From: CAWEHU01 sp963808965
GTDB lineage: Bacteria; Pseudomonadota; Alphaproteobacteria; Acetobacterales; Acetobacteraceae
Length of the DNA: 64,000 nt
Assembly: GCA_963808965.1 (NCBI GenBank)
Contig: CAWEHU010000006.1
Span: 169,986 to 233,985 of the forward strand
Direction of reading: 5' to 3'
The position numbers were made by a program, and so were the translations under genes. Below, one piece after another: positions 9,071 through 19,128 of this stretch (position 1 is the first letter of the stretch; every line of letters starts with the position of its first letter). The notes beneath the pieces are model-generated. The model saw nothing but the letters and a program-made list of their open reading frames with translations. It was not told the DNA's origin and did not search any database.

Positions 9071-11946
9071 CCAGCCAGTGGCGGACGCTCAGGCAAAGGG
9101 CTGAGGACCCCGCTTTCGTCGCGCGCGCTGCCCAAGAATTTCCTGGGCTGGCCGAGGCGCTGGCCCGCCCGGCGGAGCGCCGCCATGTCCTCAAGCTCAT
9201 GGCGGCTGCCTTCGCCCTCGGCGGGCTCACAGGCTGTGACACGGGCGAGCCGACCGGCGACCTTATTCCGGCCGTGCGTTATCCCCCGAACATCGTACCG
9301 GCGCTGCCCAACTTCTATACTGGCGCCAGCGTGTTGAACGGTTACGCGATCGGCACTGTCGTTTCGCACCAGATGGGCAGGCCCATCAAGGTAGAGGGGA
9401 ACCCACATCATCCTTCCAGCCTCGGCGCGACCGACGTGTTCGCGCAGGCGCAGGTGCTGGATTTCTACGATCCCGACCGCGAGGCGCAGATCACGCAACA
9501 CAGCGTTCCGGCTGGCCGTCAGACGATGCTGACCGCCCTCGCTGGCGAGCGCGCACGCCTTGCGTCGAACAACGGCGAGGGCCTGCGCATCCTGACCGGA
9601 ACGGTGACATCGCCAACTCTTGCCGCGCAGCTGGACGCGCTGCTCGCTCGCTTTCCGCAAGCGCGTTGGCATCAGTGGGAGGCGATCTCTCGCGACGCCG
9701 TCTTAAAAGGAGCGATGTTGGCCTATGGGCGACCGGTCGAGGTCATCTATAAGACCGACGCCGCAGATGTGATTCTGGGGCTTGACAGCGACCTCCTGAG
9801 TTCCGCGCCTGGCCACCTACGTTACGCGCGCGAGTTCGCATCCCGCCGCAATCCGACTCGCACCGCGGCGATGAGCCGGGTCTACGCGGTCGAGCCGGCG
9901 CCCACGCTGCTCGGCTCGGTAGCCGACCACCGTTTTCCCGCAGGTCCGAAGGAGATGCGTCGGATCGTGCAGGCACTCGCGGCGGACATCCTGCAAAGCG
10001 GTGATCCGCCTTCCGACGCACCGCCCTGGGTACGCGCAGTCGCCGCCGATCTGCTCGCGCATCGCGAGCGCGCGCTGGTGCATGTGGGGCCGCACCAATC
10101 GGGCGAAATACACGCCATCGCGCATGCGATGAACGAGGCGCTGGGTGCGCGCGGGTCTACGCTCGAGCTTATCGAGCCCGTCGCACATCGCGCCACGGAT
10201 CAGATGAGTTCTCTTCGCGAACTGGCCGAGGACATGCACGCGGGCCGGGTCCAGACACTGCTGATCCTCGACAGCAACCCGGTGTACACCGCTCCCGGCC
10301 CGCTCGATTTCGCCGAGGCGCTGAAGCGCGTGCCCTTCAGTCTGGCGCTGTCCCGCGCACTCGACGAGACAAGCGAGGCAGTGACCTGGGCCGTGCCCAT
10401 GACGCACGAATGGGAGGACTGGAGCGATGCGCGCGGCCATGATGGCACCGCGACCATCATCCAGCCGCAAGCCCTGCCGCTGTACGGCGGGATCAGCCCG
10501 CATGTCATGCTGGCATTATTTGTCGATGCCGAGCCGCCCACGGCCATCGATCTGGTCGGCGCCACGTGGAAGAGTCATTTCGGGGACGGATTCGACGCCG
10601 GATGGCATGACGCCCTCGCCCAAGGTGTCGTGCCGGGAACCGCCAGCGCGAAAGCGGACGTTCGTCTCCGGGCCGATCTCGCGCGGATGACACTGCCTGC
10701 GCCGCCGGACCATGCTGTTACCGTGCTGTTCCGTCCCGACCCACATCTCTGGGACGGGCGCTTCGCCAATAATCCGTGGCTTCAGGAATTGCCGAGACCG
10801 CTGACGAAGCTGACATGGGACAATCCTCTGCTGGTCGCGCCGGCGCTTGCGGAGCAATTGAAGCTGGCGAATGGCGATTTGGTGCGCCTGCAAATGGGTG
10901 AGCAGGCCGGCATCACCGTGCCGGCCTGGGTCCTGCCCGGCTTGGCGGCGGATTGCGTGGTCGCTTCGCTCGGATTTGGGCGCAGGAGGACGGGCGTGAT
11001 CGGCGAGGGGGCGGGGTTCGACTTCTATCCGCTTACCGGACGCACCGAGATGCCGGCCCTGCAAAAGGGCGAGAGCTCCGTGCAGCTTGCCTGCACCGAC
11101 CACCATAACCTTGTGTTCGATGTGGCCGGCGATTTCGTGCGACACGGCGACCTTGCCGGCTTCCGCGACAACTCGCGTTTTCTTGCCAGCGATAAGCCGG
11201 AGCCGCATCTCTATCGGTGGGTACCGCCCGGGCCGGCAGCGTGGGCGATGAGCGTCGATCTGAACGCCTGTATCGGCTGCAATGCTTGCGTCATCGCCTG
11301 CCAAGCCGAAAACAACATTCCGACGGTCGGGAAGGCGCAGGTCATTCATGAGCGCGAGATGCATTGGCTGCGCATCGACCGCTACTACGAAGGCGATCCG
11401 AACGATCCGGAGATGTTTTTCCAGCCCGTCCTCTGCATGCACTGCGAGCAGGCGCCCTGCGAGACCGTTTGCCCGGTCGGCGCCACCGTGCACGATTCCG
11501 AAGGTCTGAACGTGATGGTCTACAACCGCTGCGTCGGCACGCGGTTCTGTTCCAATAACTGTCCCTACAAAGTTCGTCGCTTTAACTACTTCGCCTATGG
11601 GCGCGAGCAGCATCGCCCGGCTGCGTCCTGGAATCCGGACGTGACGGTGCGCGCTCGCGGCGTGATGGAGAAATGCACTTATTGCATCCAACGCATCGCC
11701 GAGGCGCGCTTAACGGCCGACCGCGAGAACCGACCGGTAGCCGAGATACGCACCGCCTGCCAGGCGGCTTGCCCGACCCAGGTCTTCACCTTCGGTAATC
11801 TGAAGGACCCAAATAGCGAGGTCGTCAAGCGTAAGCAGAGCCCGCTCGACTACGCCCTGCTCGAAGAGCAGAACACCAAGCCGCGCACCACGTACGAAGC
11901 CCTGATCCGCAACCGCAATCCGGCCCTCGGAGAGCGGGGCGCATGA
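9058..11946 (+). CDS. actB: Alternative complex III subunit ActB, molybdopterin-oxidoreductase-like/iron-sulfur fusion
   Basis: Largest ACIII subunit (962 residues), periplasmic face. The N terminus has an internal Tat-like segment (RRHVLKLMAAAFALGGLTGC) ending in a cysteine that could be lipidated. The next about 650 residues resemble a molybdopterin oxidoreductase that in this family binds no cofactor. The C-terminal about 240 residues are a polyferredoxin: CIGCNACVIACQ, CMHCEQAPCETVCP, CVGTRFCSNNCPY and CTYC...CQAACP, consistent with three 4Fe-4S and one 3Fe-4S centre. It passes electrons from the quinol site in ActC toward the haems of ActA/ActE. It overlaps actA and shares ATGA with actC. 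The reading frame is intact over 2.9 kb. Confidence 0.93.
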   Translation: MPSVASQWRTLRQRAEDPAFVARAAQEFPGLAEALARPAERRHVLKLMAAAFALGGLTGCDTGEPTGDLIPAVRYPPNIVPALPNFYTGASVLNGYAIGTVVSHQMGRPIKVEGNPHHPSSLGATDVFAQAQVLDFYDPDREAQITQHSVPAGRQTMLTALAGERARLASNNGEGLRILTGTVTSPTLAAQLDALLARFPQARWHQWEAISRDAVLKGAMLAYGRPVEVIYKTDAADVILGLDSDLLSSAPGHLRYAREFASRRNPTRTAAMSRVYAVEPAPTLLGSVADHRFPAGPKEMRRIVQALAADILQSGDPPSDAPPWVRAVAADLLAHRERALVHVGPHQSGEIHAIAHAMNEALGARGSTLELIEPVAHRATDQMSSLRELAEDMHAGRVQTLLILDSNPVYTAPGPLDFAEALKRVPFSLALSRALDETSEAVTWAVPMTHEWEDWSDARGHDGTATIIQPQALPLYGGISPHVMLALFVDAEPPTAIDLVGATWKSHFGDGFDAGWHDALAQGVVPGTASAKADVRLRADLARMTLPAPPDHAVTVLFRPDPHLWDGRFANNPWLQELPRPLTKLTWDNPLLVAPALAEQLKLANGDLVRLQMGEQAGITVPAWVLPGLAADCVVASLGFGRRRTGVIGEGAGFDFYPLTGRTEMPALQKGESSVQLACTDHHNLVFDVAGDFVRHGDLAGFRDNSRFLASDKPEPHLYRWVPPGPAAWAMSVDLNACIGCNACVIACQAENNIPTVGKAQVIHEREMHWLRIDRYYEGDPNDPEMFFQPVLCMHCEQAPCETVCPVGATVHDSEGLNVMVYNRCVGTRFCSNNCPYKVRRFNYFAYGREQHRPAASWNPDVTVRARGVMEKCTYCIQRIAEARLTADRENRPVAEIRTACQAACPTQVFTFGNLKDPNSEVVKRKQSPLDYALLEEQNTKPRTTYEALIRNRNPALGERGA

Positions 11947-13364
11947 GCGACATTCCCCTCACCGGCGCGATGGCTCCCGGTGAGCCCGCGAGCCGGTCAC
12001 GCGCCCCGCGTGCGGATGATCCCGTGGTGATGCCCGGGCCGACGATCGGCTCGATGACGGACCGGATCTGCGCCATCGCTCTGCGCGAGCGGGCCTTCCT
12101 GTGGTGGTGGATCGCCTTCTTCCCGTGCGCCGGGTTGAGCGCGGTTCTGGTAATTTCGATCCTCTACCTTTTCTACGCTGGGGTCGGTATTTGGGGGATC
12201 GACTGGCCGGTCGTATGGGGTTTCGCCATCCTCAACTACGTCTGGTGGATCGCGATCGCATCCGGCGGCACGTTCATCTCCGCGCTGTTCTTCCTCGTTC
12301 GAGTCGAGTGGCGAACGTCGATCAACCGGCTGGCCGAATCCATGACCCTCTTCGCCGCAGCCTGCGCGGGCATCTACCCGATCCTGCATCTGGGTCGGCC
12401 ATGGTTCTTCTACTGGTTGTTCCCCTACCCGAACACGATGGCCTTGTGGCCGCAATTTCGGAGTCCCCTGCTGTGGGACTTTTTTGCGATCTTGACCTAC
12501 GTGATCGCCTCGGTCCTGTTTTGGTATTTCGGCCTTGTACCGGACCTCGCGGCCATGCGCGATCGCGCTGGCACGCGTCGGAAGCAGGTCTTCTATGGGT
12601 GCCTCGCTCTCGGCTTCCGTGGTTCGGCGCCGCAGTGGCGGCATCTGCACGCGACATATGGCGTGCTGGCGGCGATCATGGCGCCGCTGGTCGTCTCGGT
12701 ACACAGCATCGTCGGCCTGGACTTCGCTGGCGCGGCGACGGTCGGCTGGCACTCCACCCAGTTCCCACCTTTCTTCGTATTCGGAGCCCTGCTGTCTGGC
12801 TTCGCGATGGTTATCCTGCTGGTGATCCCGCTGCGTCGGCTGCTCCGGCTGGAGGATTTCATCACCGGCCGGCACATCGACGTGCTGTGCCGGCTGATGC
12901 TCGCGAGCAGTCTCGCGCTCACCTACTCCTATATCATGGATGCGTTCACAACCTTCTACGGCGGGGACAGTGCCGACCGCACGATGTTCATCGAGCGGGT
13001 GACCGGTCTCACCTATATCTGGGTCTACTGGGGTACGATTCTGTTCAACTTCCTCATACCGCAATTGATGTGGTTCCGGCGCCTCCGCATGAACCAGCCG
13101 CTCGTGCTGCTGGTCTGCCTCGGTATCATCGTCGGCATGTGGCTCGAGCGGTACGAGATCGTGGTGACCAGTCTGCACCGTCCCCATCTGCCATCGTCGT
13201 GGGGGGTCTTCCACGGCTCGCTCTGGGACTGGCTCACGCTGGCCGGGACGGTCGGGCTATTCCTTACCGGGATTTTGCTGGTGGTCCGCTATGTGCCGAT
13301 AATTTCCATGTACGAAATGCGCGCACTACTGACGAACAAAGCGAAGGAGCGCGCCAAGCGATGA
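11943..13364 (+). CDS. actC: Alternative complex III subunit ActC, NrfD/PsrC-like quinol-binding membrane protein
   Basis: Polytopic inner-membrane subunit (473 residues, about ten helices) of the NrfD/PsrC family, carrying the quinol site of ACIII. Helix-rich segments start near residue 50 (FLWWWIAFFPCAGLSAVLVI). Conserved motifs include YVWWIAIASGGTFISALFFL, HLGRPWFFYWLFPYPNTMAL and HSIVGLDFA, where His and acidic residues near the membrane surface are expected to contact quinol. The N-terminal about 40 residues are Pro/Arg-rich and cytoplasmic. It overlaps actB and actD by 4 bases each (ATGA). ActC and the related ActF are the membrane core of the complex. Confidence 0.92.
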   Translation: MSDIPLTGAMAPGEPASRSRAPRADDPVVMPGPTIGSMTDRICAIALRERAFLWWWIAFFPCAGLSAVLVISILYLFYAGVGIWGIDWPVVWGFAILNYVWWIAIASGGTFISALFFLVRVEWRTSINRLAESMTLFAAACAGIYPILHLGRPWFFYWLFPYPNTMALWPQFRSPLLWDFFAILTYVIASVLFWYFGLVPDLAAMRDRAGTRRKQVFYGCLALGFRGSAPQWRHLHATYGVLAAIMAPLVVSVHSIVGLDFAGAATVGWHSTQFPPFFVFGALLSGFAMVILLVIPLRRLLRLEDFITGRHIDVLCRLMLASSLALTYSYIMDAFTTFYGGDSADRTMFIERVTGLTYIWVYWGTILFNFLIPQLMWFRRLRMNQPLVLLVCLGIIVGMWLERYEIVVTSLHRPHLPSSWGVFHGSLWDWLTLAGTVGLFLTGILLVVRYVPIISMYEMRALLTNKAKERAKR

Positions 13365-13864
13365 GCGCGATCCTCGCCGCCTTCGACTCCGAGGTCGCGC
13401 TGCTCGAGGCATTGCGCAAACTACGCGCGGAGCAGGTAGGGGAGTTGCAGACCTATACGCCGAAGGTTCTGGAAGGAGAACCGACCGGTTCGCCCCTGCC
13501 CCTGATTATTTTTGTCGCCGGTCTTGCGGGGGCCGTCGCGGCGTTCGCGCTCATGACCTATGCAGATGTCTGGAATTATCCTCTGGACATTGGCGGGCGT
13601 CCGAAATTCTCCTGGCCTTCTTTCGTCCCGATCGCCTTCGAGGTCGGCGTGCTGTGGGCGCTCACGGCAGGATTCTTCGGCTTCTTCGCCGTCAACCGGA
13701 TGCCGACGCTCTATGAGCCCGTGGACGAATGCGAGTCTTTCCGGCAGGCCTCCCGCGACGGGTGGTTCATCGCGATCAGGTCGGACGACCCGAAACGACA
13801 TGCGATAGCGCGGAGGTTGCTCGACGATCTGCGGCCGGCCGTGGTCGAAGACATCCCGGAATGA
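13361..13864 (+). CDS. actD: Alternative complex III subunit ActD (DUF3341)
   Basis: Small membrane subunit of ACIII (167 residues, two helices). It begins MSAILAAFDSEVALLEALRK, a soluble regulator-like domain, followed by helices around LPLIIFVAGLAGAVAAFALM and AFEVGVLWALTAGFFGFFAV, then RMPTLYEPV and a soluble C terminus with SRDGWFIAIRSDD. This architecture and the position between actC and actE are diagnostic for ActD. The start is set by the ATGA overlap with actC. Its role in the complex is structural; no cofactor motif is present. Confidence 0.9.
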   Translation: MSAILAAFDSEVALLEALRKLRAEQVGELQTYTPKVLEGEPTGSPLPLIIFVAGLAGAVAAFALMTYADVWNYPLDIGGRPKFSWPSFVPIAFEVGVLWALTAGFFGFFAVNRMPTLYEPVDECESFRQASRDGWFIAIRSDDPKRHAIARRLLDDLRPAVVEDIPE

Positions 13865-14352
13865 GGCGAGCGGCCGTGATCGTCGCGACTTGCGCGGCCC
13901 TGCTGGCCGGGTGCGACGATATGACCGACCAGCCCAAACAAAAGGTCTACACACCGCTCGTCGGCCCGGCGAAGACTCCGAGCGGAACGGTCGAGTATCA
14001 GGAGAAACCGGTGCAGCCCCCACCGGTTACGCTGGCTCTGCTGGAGCGAGGGCAGGAGAGATTTCGCATCTACTGCACCCCGTGCCACTCCGAGTTGGGT
14101 GACGGCCGCGGCATGATCGTGCAGCGCGGCTTCCCGGCACCTCCCTCGTACCATATCGATCGGCTGAGACAAGCGCCGGTGCAGCACTTCTACGACGTGA
14201 TCACGAACGGCTATGGAGCGATGTACTCCTACGCCAATCGCGTGCAGCCAGCAGACCGCTGGGCGATCGCCGCTTACATTCGCGCGTTGCAGCGAAGCCA
14301 GAATGCCTCGCTGAGCGACGTCCCGGCCGACAAGCGCGGAGCGCTGCAATGA
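13861..14352 (+). CDS. actE: Alternative complex III subunit ActE, monohaem cytochrome c lipoprotein
   Basis: Periplasmic monohaem cytochrome c of 163 residues, anchored as a lipoprotein: the signal MRRAAVIVATCAALLAGC ends in a lipobox (LLAGC, Cys18). The haem site is CTPCH (within YCTPCHSELGDGRGMIVQRG), and a likely distal Met is in GAMYSYANRV near residue 122. It accepts electrons from ActA/ActB and probably hands them to the CuA/cytochrome c domain of the neighbouring caa3 oxidase. It overlaps actD and actF by four bases each (ATGA). Confidence 0.9.
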   Translation: MRRAAVIVATCAALLAGCDDMTDQPKQKVYTPLVGPAKTPSGTVEYQEKPVQPPPVTLALLERGQERFRIYCTPCHSELGDGRGMIVQRGFPAPPSYHIDRLRQAPVQHFYDVITNGYGAMYSYANRVQPADRWAIAAYIRALQRSQNASLSDVPADKRGALQ

Positions 14353-15417
14353 CCCGGCGCGATGCGGAGCGTGCAGCCTGGATCACTGGCGGGGTGGGTG
14401 TGATCGGCTCCTGCATCGGCTGGCTCGTCGCGCCTGCCGCATTCCCGCACGCCTGGCTCGCCGCCGTCGTTTGCTGGATCGGATGGCCGCTGGGCAGCAT
14501 GGCGCTGATCCTGACCCACGCCCTCACCGGCGGACGCTGGGGCGATACGATCCGTCCTTCTCTCGTGCTCGGGATGACGACGCTGCCTCTCCTGCTTCCA
14601 GCGGTGATTCCTGTCCTCGTCGTGATGCACGCGCTGTATCCTTGGATACGGGCGGATGTCGCGCCGCATCTCAAGAACGGCTTCTATCTAAACCTCCCGT
14701 TCTTTCTCGGCCGCGGCGCTGTCTACATGATCATCTGGCTGGGGCTCGGCGGACTCGTGCTACGGACTTCTGCGGCGGCCCGATTCTGAAGCACTCCTTT
14801 ACCGCATCGCTCCACCGGGATTGATCCTTCTGGCCCTCACCGTGAGCTTCGCCGCGATCGACGTGACGATGTCGCTCGATCCCGCGTTCAAATCCAGCGT
14901 GTATGGAATGCTGGCGGCTTGCGAAGGCGCTCTCTTTGCCTTGGCCATTGCCGTGCTCGTGACAGTGATCGTCGCGCCCCCCGCCCCGGAGCGACTGGCG
15001 GATCTCGGACGGCTCATGCTCGCGCTTCTGATTTTGTGGGCGTATCTCGACTTCATGCAGCTTCTGATCGTCTGGCAATCGGATTTGGCCTCTGAAGCGC
15101 CCTGGTATCTGCGCCGCACGACTGGCGGCTGGGCCATCGTGGCGGGGCTCACCGCCGCGGGCCATTTCTTTCTTCCGTTCTTCGCGTTGCTGTGGCCAGG
15201 CGTGCAACGGTCGCGTCGTGCCATTATGGTCATAGCCGCGCTGCTGGTCGGTATCGAGATTCCGCGCGCGTGGTGGCTCATTTTGCCGGAGAGCAATCGC
15301 GGCGCGGGCCTGGTGGATGTCTTGACCATGCTGGCCATGTTCGGTCTTGCTGCCGGGGTCGCGTTGCGCGCGCCGCTCCTGAGCTTCATGCCGGACGGAG
15401 TACGCCGCCATGTCTGA
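14349..15417 (+). CDS. actF: Alternative complex III subunit ActF, frameshifted at 14779-14781
   Basis: Second large membrane subunit of ACIII, distantly related to ActC, normally about 350-400 residues. The first 146 codons (MTRRDAERAAWITGGVGVIG..., GGRWGDTIRPSLVLGMTTLP, HLKNGFYLNLPFFLGRGAVY) run in frame from 14349, then hit a stop. The next frame continues exactly as expected (LLYRIAPPGLILLALTVSFA, AAIDVTMSLDPAFKSSVYGM, FFLPFFALLWPGVQRSRRAI) to 15417. Removing one C from the CCC at 14779-14781 joins them as AAADSEALLY. Because ActF is needed for the complex and all neighbours are intact, a consensus error is likely, but a true split cannot be excluded. The downstream gene overlaps its end by 8 bases. 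Confidence 0.85.
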
Positions 15418-15784
15418 GGGGAAGGTACTGCCTCCGGCCGGTCACGAAGAGAGCGATATCGGCAGGTGGTTCATCTGGTGCGCGTTCCTGTTCCTGCTCG
15501 GCTCGTTGGCCGTGCTCGTATTCGGTGTCCTTTGGCTATTCCCGTTATCCACCACCGATCGCACATTGCGGCTTCCGCTGCAGGCCTATCCGGCGCCACA
15601 GTTGCAGCCGAGTCCGCGCATGGATATGGCGCGGTTCTACGCACAGGAGATGGAGGCTCTGAACAGCTTCGGTTGGGTGGATCGAACGCATGGCGTCGTG
15701 CATATCCCCATCGCCGAGGCAATGCGTAAAGTGGCCGAGGAAGGTATCCCCGGCTGGCCCGCTCGACAGGAAGCGCAGCGGTGA
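15410..15784 (+). CDS. Small membrane protein of the act-cox operon, function unknown
   Basis: A 124-residue protein with one membrane helix (WFIWCAFLFLLGSLAVLVFG, residues about 21-40) and a periplasmic tail. The tail contains a conserved-looking block: DMARFYAQEMEALNSFGWVD, then RTHGVVHIPIAEAMRKVAEE and GIPGWP. The GWVDR..GVVHIPIxxAM pattern occurs in proteins encoded beside ACIII and SCO genes, but I do not know a characterised member. It starts inside the end of actF and ends in a GTGA overlap with the SCO gene, so it belongs to the operon. A role in oxidase assembly or as a linker in an ACIII-caa3 supercomplex is an inference from position only. Confidence 0.8.
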   Translation: MSEGKVLPPAGHEESDIGRWFIWCAFLFLLGSLAVLVFGVLWLFPLSTTDRTLRLPLQAYPAPQLQPSPRMDMARFYAQEMEALNSFGWVDRTHGVVHIPIAEAMRKVAEEGIPGWPARQEAQR

Positions 15785-16572
15785 GATGGGCAGCGCCACT
15801 CCGGTTTGCGCTGCTGCTATGCCTACTAGCGGCCCCTGCGCTCGCGGCTAGTGCGCCTGATCTGAGTGCATTCACCTACCGCCAGCAGCTCGGCGGTCGC
15901 ATCCCGCTCGAAAGCGTGTTTCAGGATTCGAATGCTCGTTCGATGCGGCTTCGCGACGCCCTTGCCGAACGCCCGACAATCCTGGCACTTGGCTACTTCA
16001 ATTGCCCCAATCTGTGCGGCGTGGTGCGCGCCGATCTGTACAACGCGCTCGGCGGGACGGACATGGTGGCCGGACGCGATTACACGCTCATAGCTCTGAG
16101 CATCGACCCCACGGAGACCAGCGTGGACGCGCAGGCGGCGCAGTCGCGGGATACCTCCGCCTTCCCGCTCCCCGGCGCAGCGGTCGGATGGCGCTTCCTG
16201 ACAGGGCGGGGGGACGCGATCGACGCGGTGAAGCGAGCGGTCGGCTTCCGCGACACCTTCGACCCGAAGCAGAAGCAGTTCGTCCACCCCGCCGGGCTCG
16301 TTTTCCTCACGCCCCAAGGCGTCGTGTCGGGCTATCTTCTGGGCGTCGGTTACAGATCCACCGACGTGCGCTTGGGCGTCTTGCGCGCCGGCAGCGGCGG
16401 CGTGCAGAAGGCGGCGCTCCCAGTTCTGTTGCTGTGCTTCCACTACGATCCCGAGACCGGGCGCTACACGCTTGCGATCATGCGTTTGCTGCAGATTGCC
16501 GGCGTTATCACCGCGGCGACGATCGGCGGTACGCTTTACCTCGCGTTCCGGCGCGACAGGACATTCTCATGA
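15781..16572 (+). CDS. SCO1/SenC-type copper chaperone for CuA assembly
   Basis: Thioredoxin-fold metallochaperone that delivers copper to, or reduces, the CuA site of cytochrome c oxidase subunit II. The start is GTG at 15781 (GTGA overlap with the previous gene). The signal peptide RWAAPLRFALLLCLLAAPAL is followed by the SCO domain. Copper ligands are the CxxxC in FNCPNLCGVV (about residues 78-87) and the distant His in KQFVHPAGLVFLTP (about residue 165). A C-terminal membrane helix (LLQIAGVITAATIGGTLYLA) anchors the protein. It sits directly before coxB, the gene for its client, with an ATGA overlap. Confidence 0.92.
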   Translation: MRWAAPLRFALLLCLLAAPALAASAPDLSAFTYRQQLGGRIPLESVFQDSNARSMRLRDALAERPTILALGYFNCPNLCGVVRADLYNALGGTDMVAGRDYTLIALSIDPTETSVDAQAAQSRDTSAFPLPGAAVGWRFLTGRGDAIDAVKRAVGFRDTFDPKQKQFVHPAGLVFLTPQGVVSGYLLGVGYRSTDVRLGVLRAGSGGVQKAALPVLLLCFHYDPETGRYTLAIMRLLQIAGVITAATIGGTLYLAFRRDRTFS

Positions 16573-17499
16573 AACTCTGGCTGCCGGAAGCGACGAGCAA
16601 CGCGCCGGAGGTCGATGCGCTAATCCTGGCTTTGCTGGCGATCTCCTGCGCCGTCCTCGCGCTCGTCTTCGGGCTGATGTGGACCTATATGTTCCGCTAC
16701 CGGGCGGGCAGCGGCATCGATCGCGGCGCTCTGGCGAAAAAGACGTGGCGGGTTGAATCAGCGTGGACAGCCGTTACCCTGCTCGTGTTCTTCGGCCTGT
16801 TCATCTGGGGCGCGGATCTTTACGTGCGGCTGTTCCAGCCGCCACAGGACGCGTTAAGAATCTACATCATCGCCAAACAATGGATGTGGAAGGCCGAGCA
16901 CGACGGCGGCCAGCGCGAGATCAATGCCGTCCACCTGCCCGTGGGCCGACCCGTGCAGCTCGTGATGACGTCCGAGGACGTAATTCACGACTTCTCCGTC
17001 CCGGCGTTTCGCGTCAAGCACGATGTACTGCCGGACCGCTACGAGACATTGTGGTTCCGCGTGGACAAGCCAGGCACCTATCATCTGTTCTGTACCCGGT
17101 TCTGCGGCACCGACCACGCCAAAATGACCGGCGAGATCGTCGCGATGCCGGGACCAGACTTTCAGAAATGGCTGGAGCAGAACGGCACCGAAAATAGCCT
17201 GGTGTCCGAGGGAAGCACGCTGTTCATGCGCTACGGTTGCAGCGGTTGCCATGGGGGCCACGGCACCGTGCGCGCGCCCTCTCTGGCGGGCCTTTACGGC
17301 AGCCCCGTGCCGCTCTCCGACGGAAGCATCGTGCGGGCGGATGACCGCTACATACGGGAACTCGATCCTCGCGCCGGAGAAGCAAGTCGTCGCGAGCTAC
17401 GCGCCCGTGATGCCGTCCTTCGCCGGACAGATCAGCGAGGAAGACCTGCTCAAGCTCATCGCCTACATCAAGTCATTGGGGCCCGAAAGACAGTCATGA
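16569..17499 (+). CDS. coxB: caa3-type cytochrome c oxidase subunit II with fused cytochrome c, frameshifted at 17356-17358
   Basis: Subunit II: electron entry through the dinuclear CuA centre, here with a C-terminal cytochrome c domain (caa3 type). Two N-terminal helices (LILALLAISCAVLALVFGLM and TAVTLLVFFGLFIWGADLYV) are followed by the cupredoxin domain. CuA ligands are in CTRFCGTDHAKM plus the upstream His of SEDVIHDFSVPAF. The haem site is CSGCH in MRYGCSGCHGGHGT. The first frame runs to RADDRYIR; the C-terminal about 45 residues (NSILAPEKQVVASYAPVMPS..., LLKLIAYIKSL) are in the next frame. Deleting one G of GGG at 17356-17358 restores the protein, including the distal-Met segment YAPVMPSFAG. 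Overlaps coxA by 4 bases. Confidence 0.88.
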
Positions 17500-19128
17500 G
17501 CACCACCGTCATCGAGGCCCGTGAGATCGAGGTCAGCTATCTCAAGGACGGCTTCAGCATCAAAAGCTGGCTGCTGAGCACCGATCATAAGCGGATCGCG
17601 ATCCTCTATCTCGGCTCGATCACGTTCTTTTTCTTCATCGGCGGCTTCGCCGCAGCGTTGATTCGCTACAACCTGATCGTGCCGGAGGGCATGTTGCCTT
17701 CCGCCGAAACCTACAACAGGGTCTTCACGCTGCATGGCGTGATCATGGTGTGGTTCTTTCTCGTGCCCGCGGTGCCGGTCACGCTTGGCAATTTCGTCAC
17801 GCCGCTGATGCTCGGTGCACGCGACCTCGCCTTTCCGCGCCTCAACCTCGCTAGCTGGTATCTCTTCATGGCTGGCGGCATCATCGCCCTGTACCGCATT
17901 GTTCGTGGGCGGGGTGGACACCGGCTGGACCTTCTATACGCCGCTCTCGACCGTTTATGCCCGAGGGCACGTGGTCGCGGTGGTCGTCGGGATCTTCATC
18001 TCCGGTTTCGCCTCGATCGCCACCGGCTTGAACTTCATCGTCACGATCCACCGGCTGCGTGCACCGGGCATGACCTGGTACCGCTTGCCGCTGTTCTGCT
18101 GGTCGCTCTATGCGACGAGCGTGATCCTGGTGCTGGCCACGCCGGTGCTGGCCATGACCTTGCTGCTCGTGGCAGTCGAGCGCATCCTCCGTGTCGGCGT
18201 CTTCGATCCAGCGATCGGCGGCGATCCGATCCTGTTTCAGCATCTATTCTGGTTCTACTCCCACCCGGCGGTCTACATCATGATCTTGCCGGGCTTCGGC
18301 GTGGTAAGCGAGATCATGCCGGTATTCTGCCGCAGGCGGATCTTCGGCTATAAGTTCATCGCTTGGTGCAGCGTCGCGATCGGCGTGATCAGCTTCTTCG
18401 TCTGGGGCCACCACATGTTCGTGGCAGGAACTTCCCTCTACTCCTCCCTGGTTTTCTCGCTGCTGAGCTACGCCGTGGCGGTGCCCTCGGCCATCAAGGT
18501 ATTCAACTGGCTCGGCACGATGCACAAAGGTTACATTCGGTTCGACGCACCCATGCTCTACGCTTTGGGTTTTATCGGTCTGTTCACGACGGGCGGCCTG
18601 ACCGGCCTCTGGGTCGCGGCGCTGGCCGCTGACGTGCATCTGACGCAGACCTATTTCGTGGTCGCGCATTTCCATTACGTGATGGTGGGCGGCATGGTAT
18701 CGGCATTCTTCGCCGGCCTGCATTATTGGTGGCCGAAGATCACCGGAAGAATGTATCCGGAAATGTGGGGCCGCGCCGCCGCGCTGATCATCTTCCTCGG
18801 ATTCAATCTCACATTCTTCCCGCAGTTCGTCCTCGGCTATCTCGGCATGCCGCGGCGCTATCACTCATACCTACCGGATTACCAGGTACTGAACGTGCTG
18901 TCCTCCGCCGGTGCCTCGATTCTGGCTGCCGGTTATCTTCTGCCGCTGTTCTATCTGACCTGGTCGCTGCTCAAGGGCGAAAGGGCCACGGCGAATCCGT
19001 GGAGCGCGACCGGCCTTGAGTGGCAGACCCCGTCGCCGCCGCCGTCGAAGAATTTCGCCGTCACGCCGGTCGTGACCGAGGACCCGTACTCCTACCCGCC
19101 GCCCGCGATCGTGCAGCACAATGTCTGA
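17496..19128 (+). CDS. coxA: caa3-type cytochrome c oxidase subunit I, frameshifted near 17892
   Basis: Catalytic haem-copper subunit (haem a, haem a3, CuB), about 544 residues when repaired. The N terminus has STDHKRIAILYLGSITFFFF and the haem a ligand region FTLHGVIMVWFF. After AGGIIAL the frame shifts; removing the T at 17892 gives TALFVGGVDTGWTFYTP and the rest of the protein. CuB and cross-link residues are in FWFYSHPAVYIMILPG, with HH in VWGHHMF and the two haem ligands in FVVAHFHYVMVGG. Because the helix VI motif is YSHPAVY rather than HPEVY, this is an A2-type oxidase. It overlaps coxC by 8 bases. No inactivating lesion is seen except the frameshift. Confidence 0.9.

Noticed and set aside
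12101..13360. Long alternative frame before actD as a longer ActD
   Set aside because: It overlaps actC in another frame; ActD begins at 13361 with ATGA coupling.
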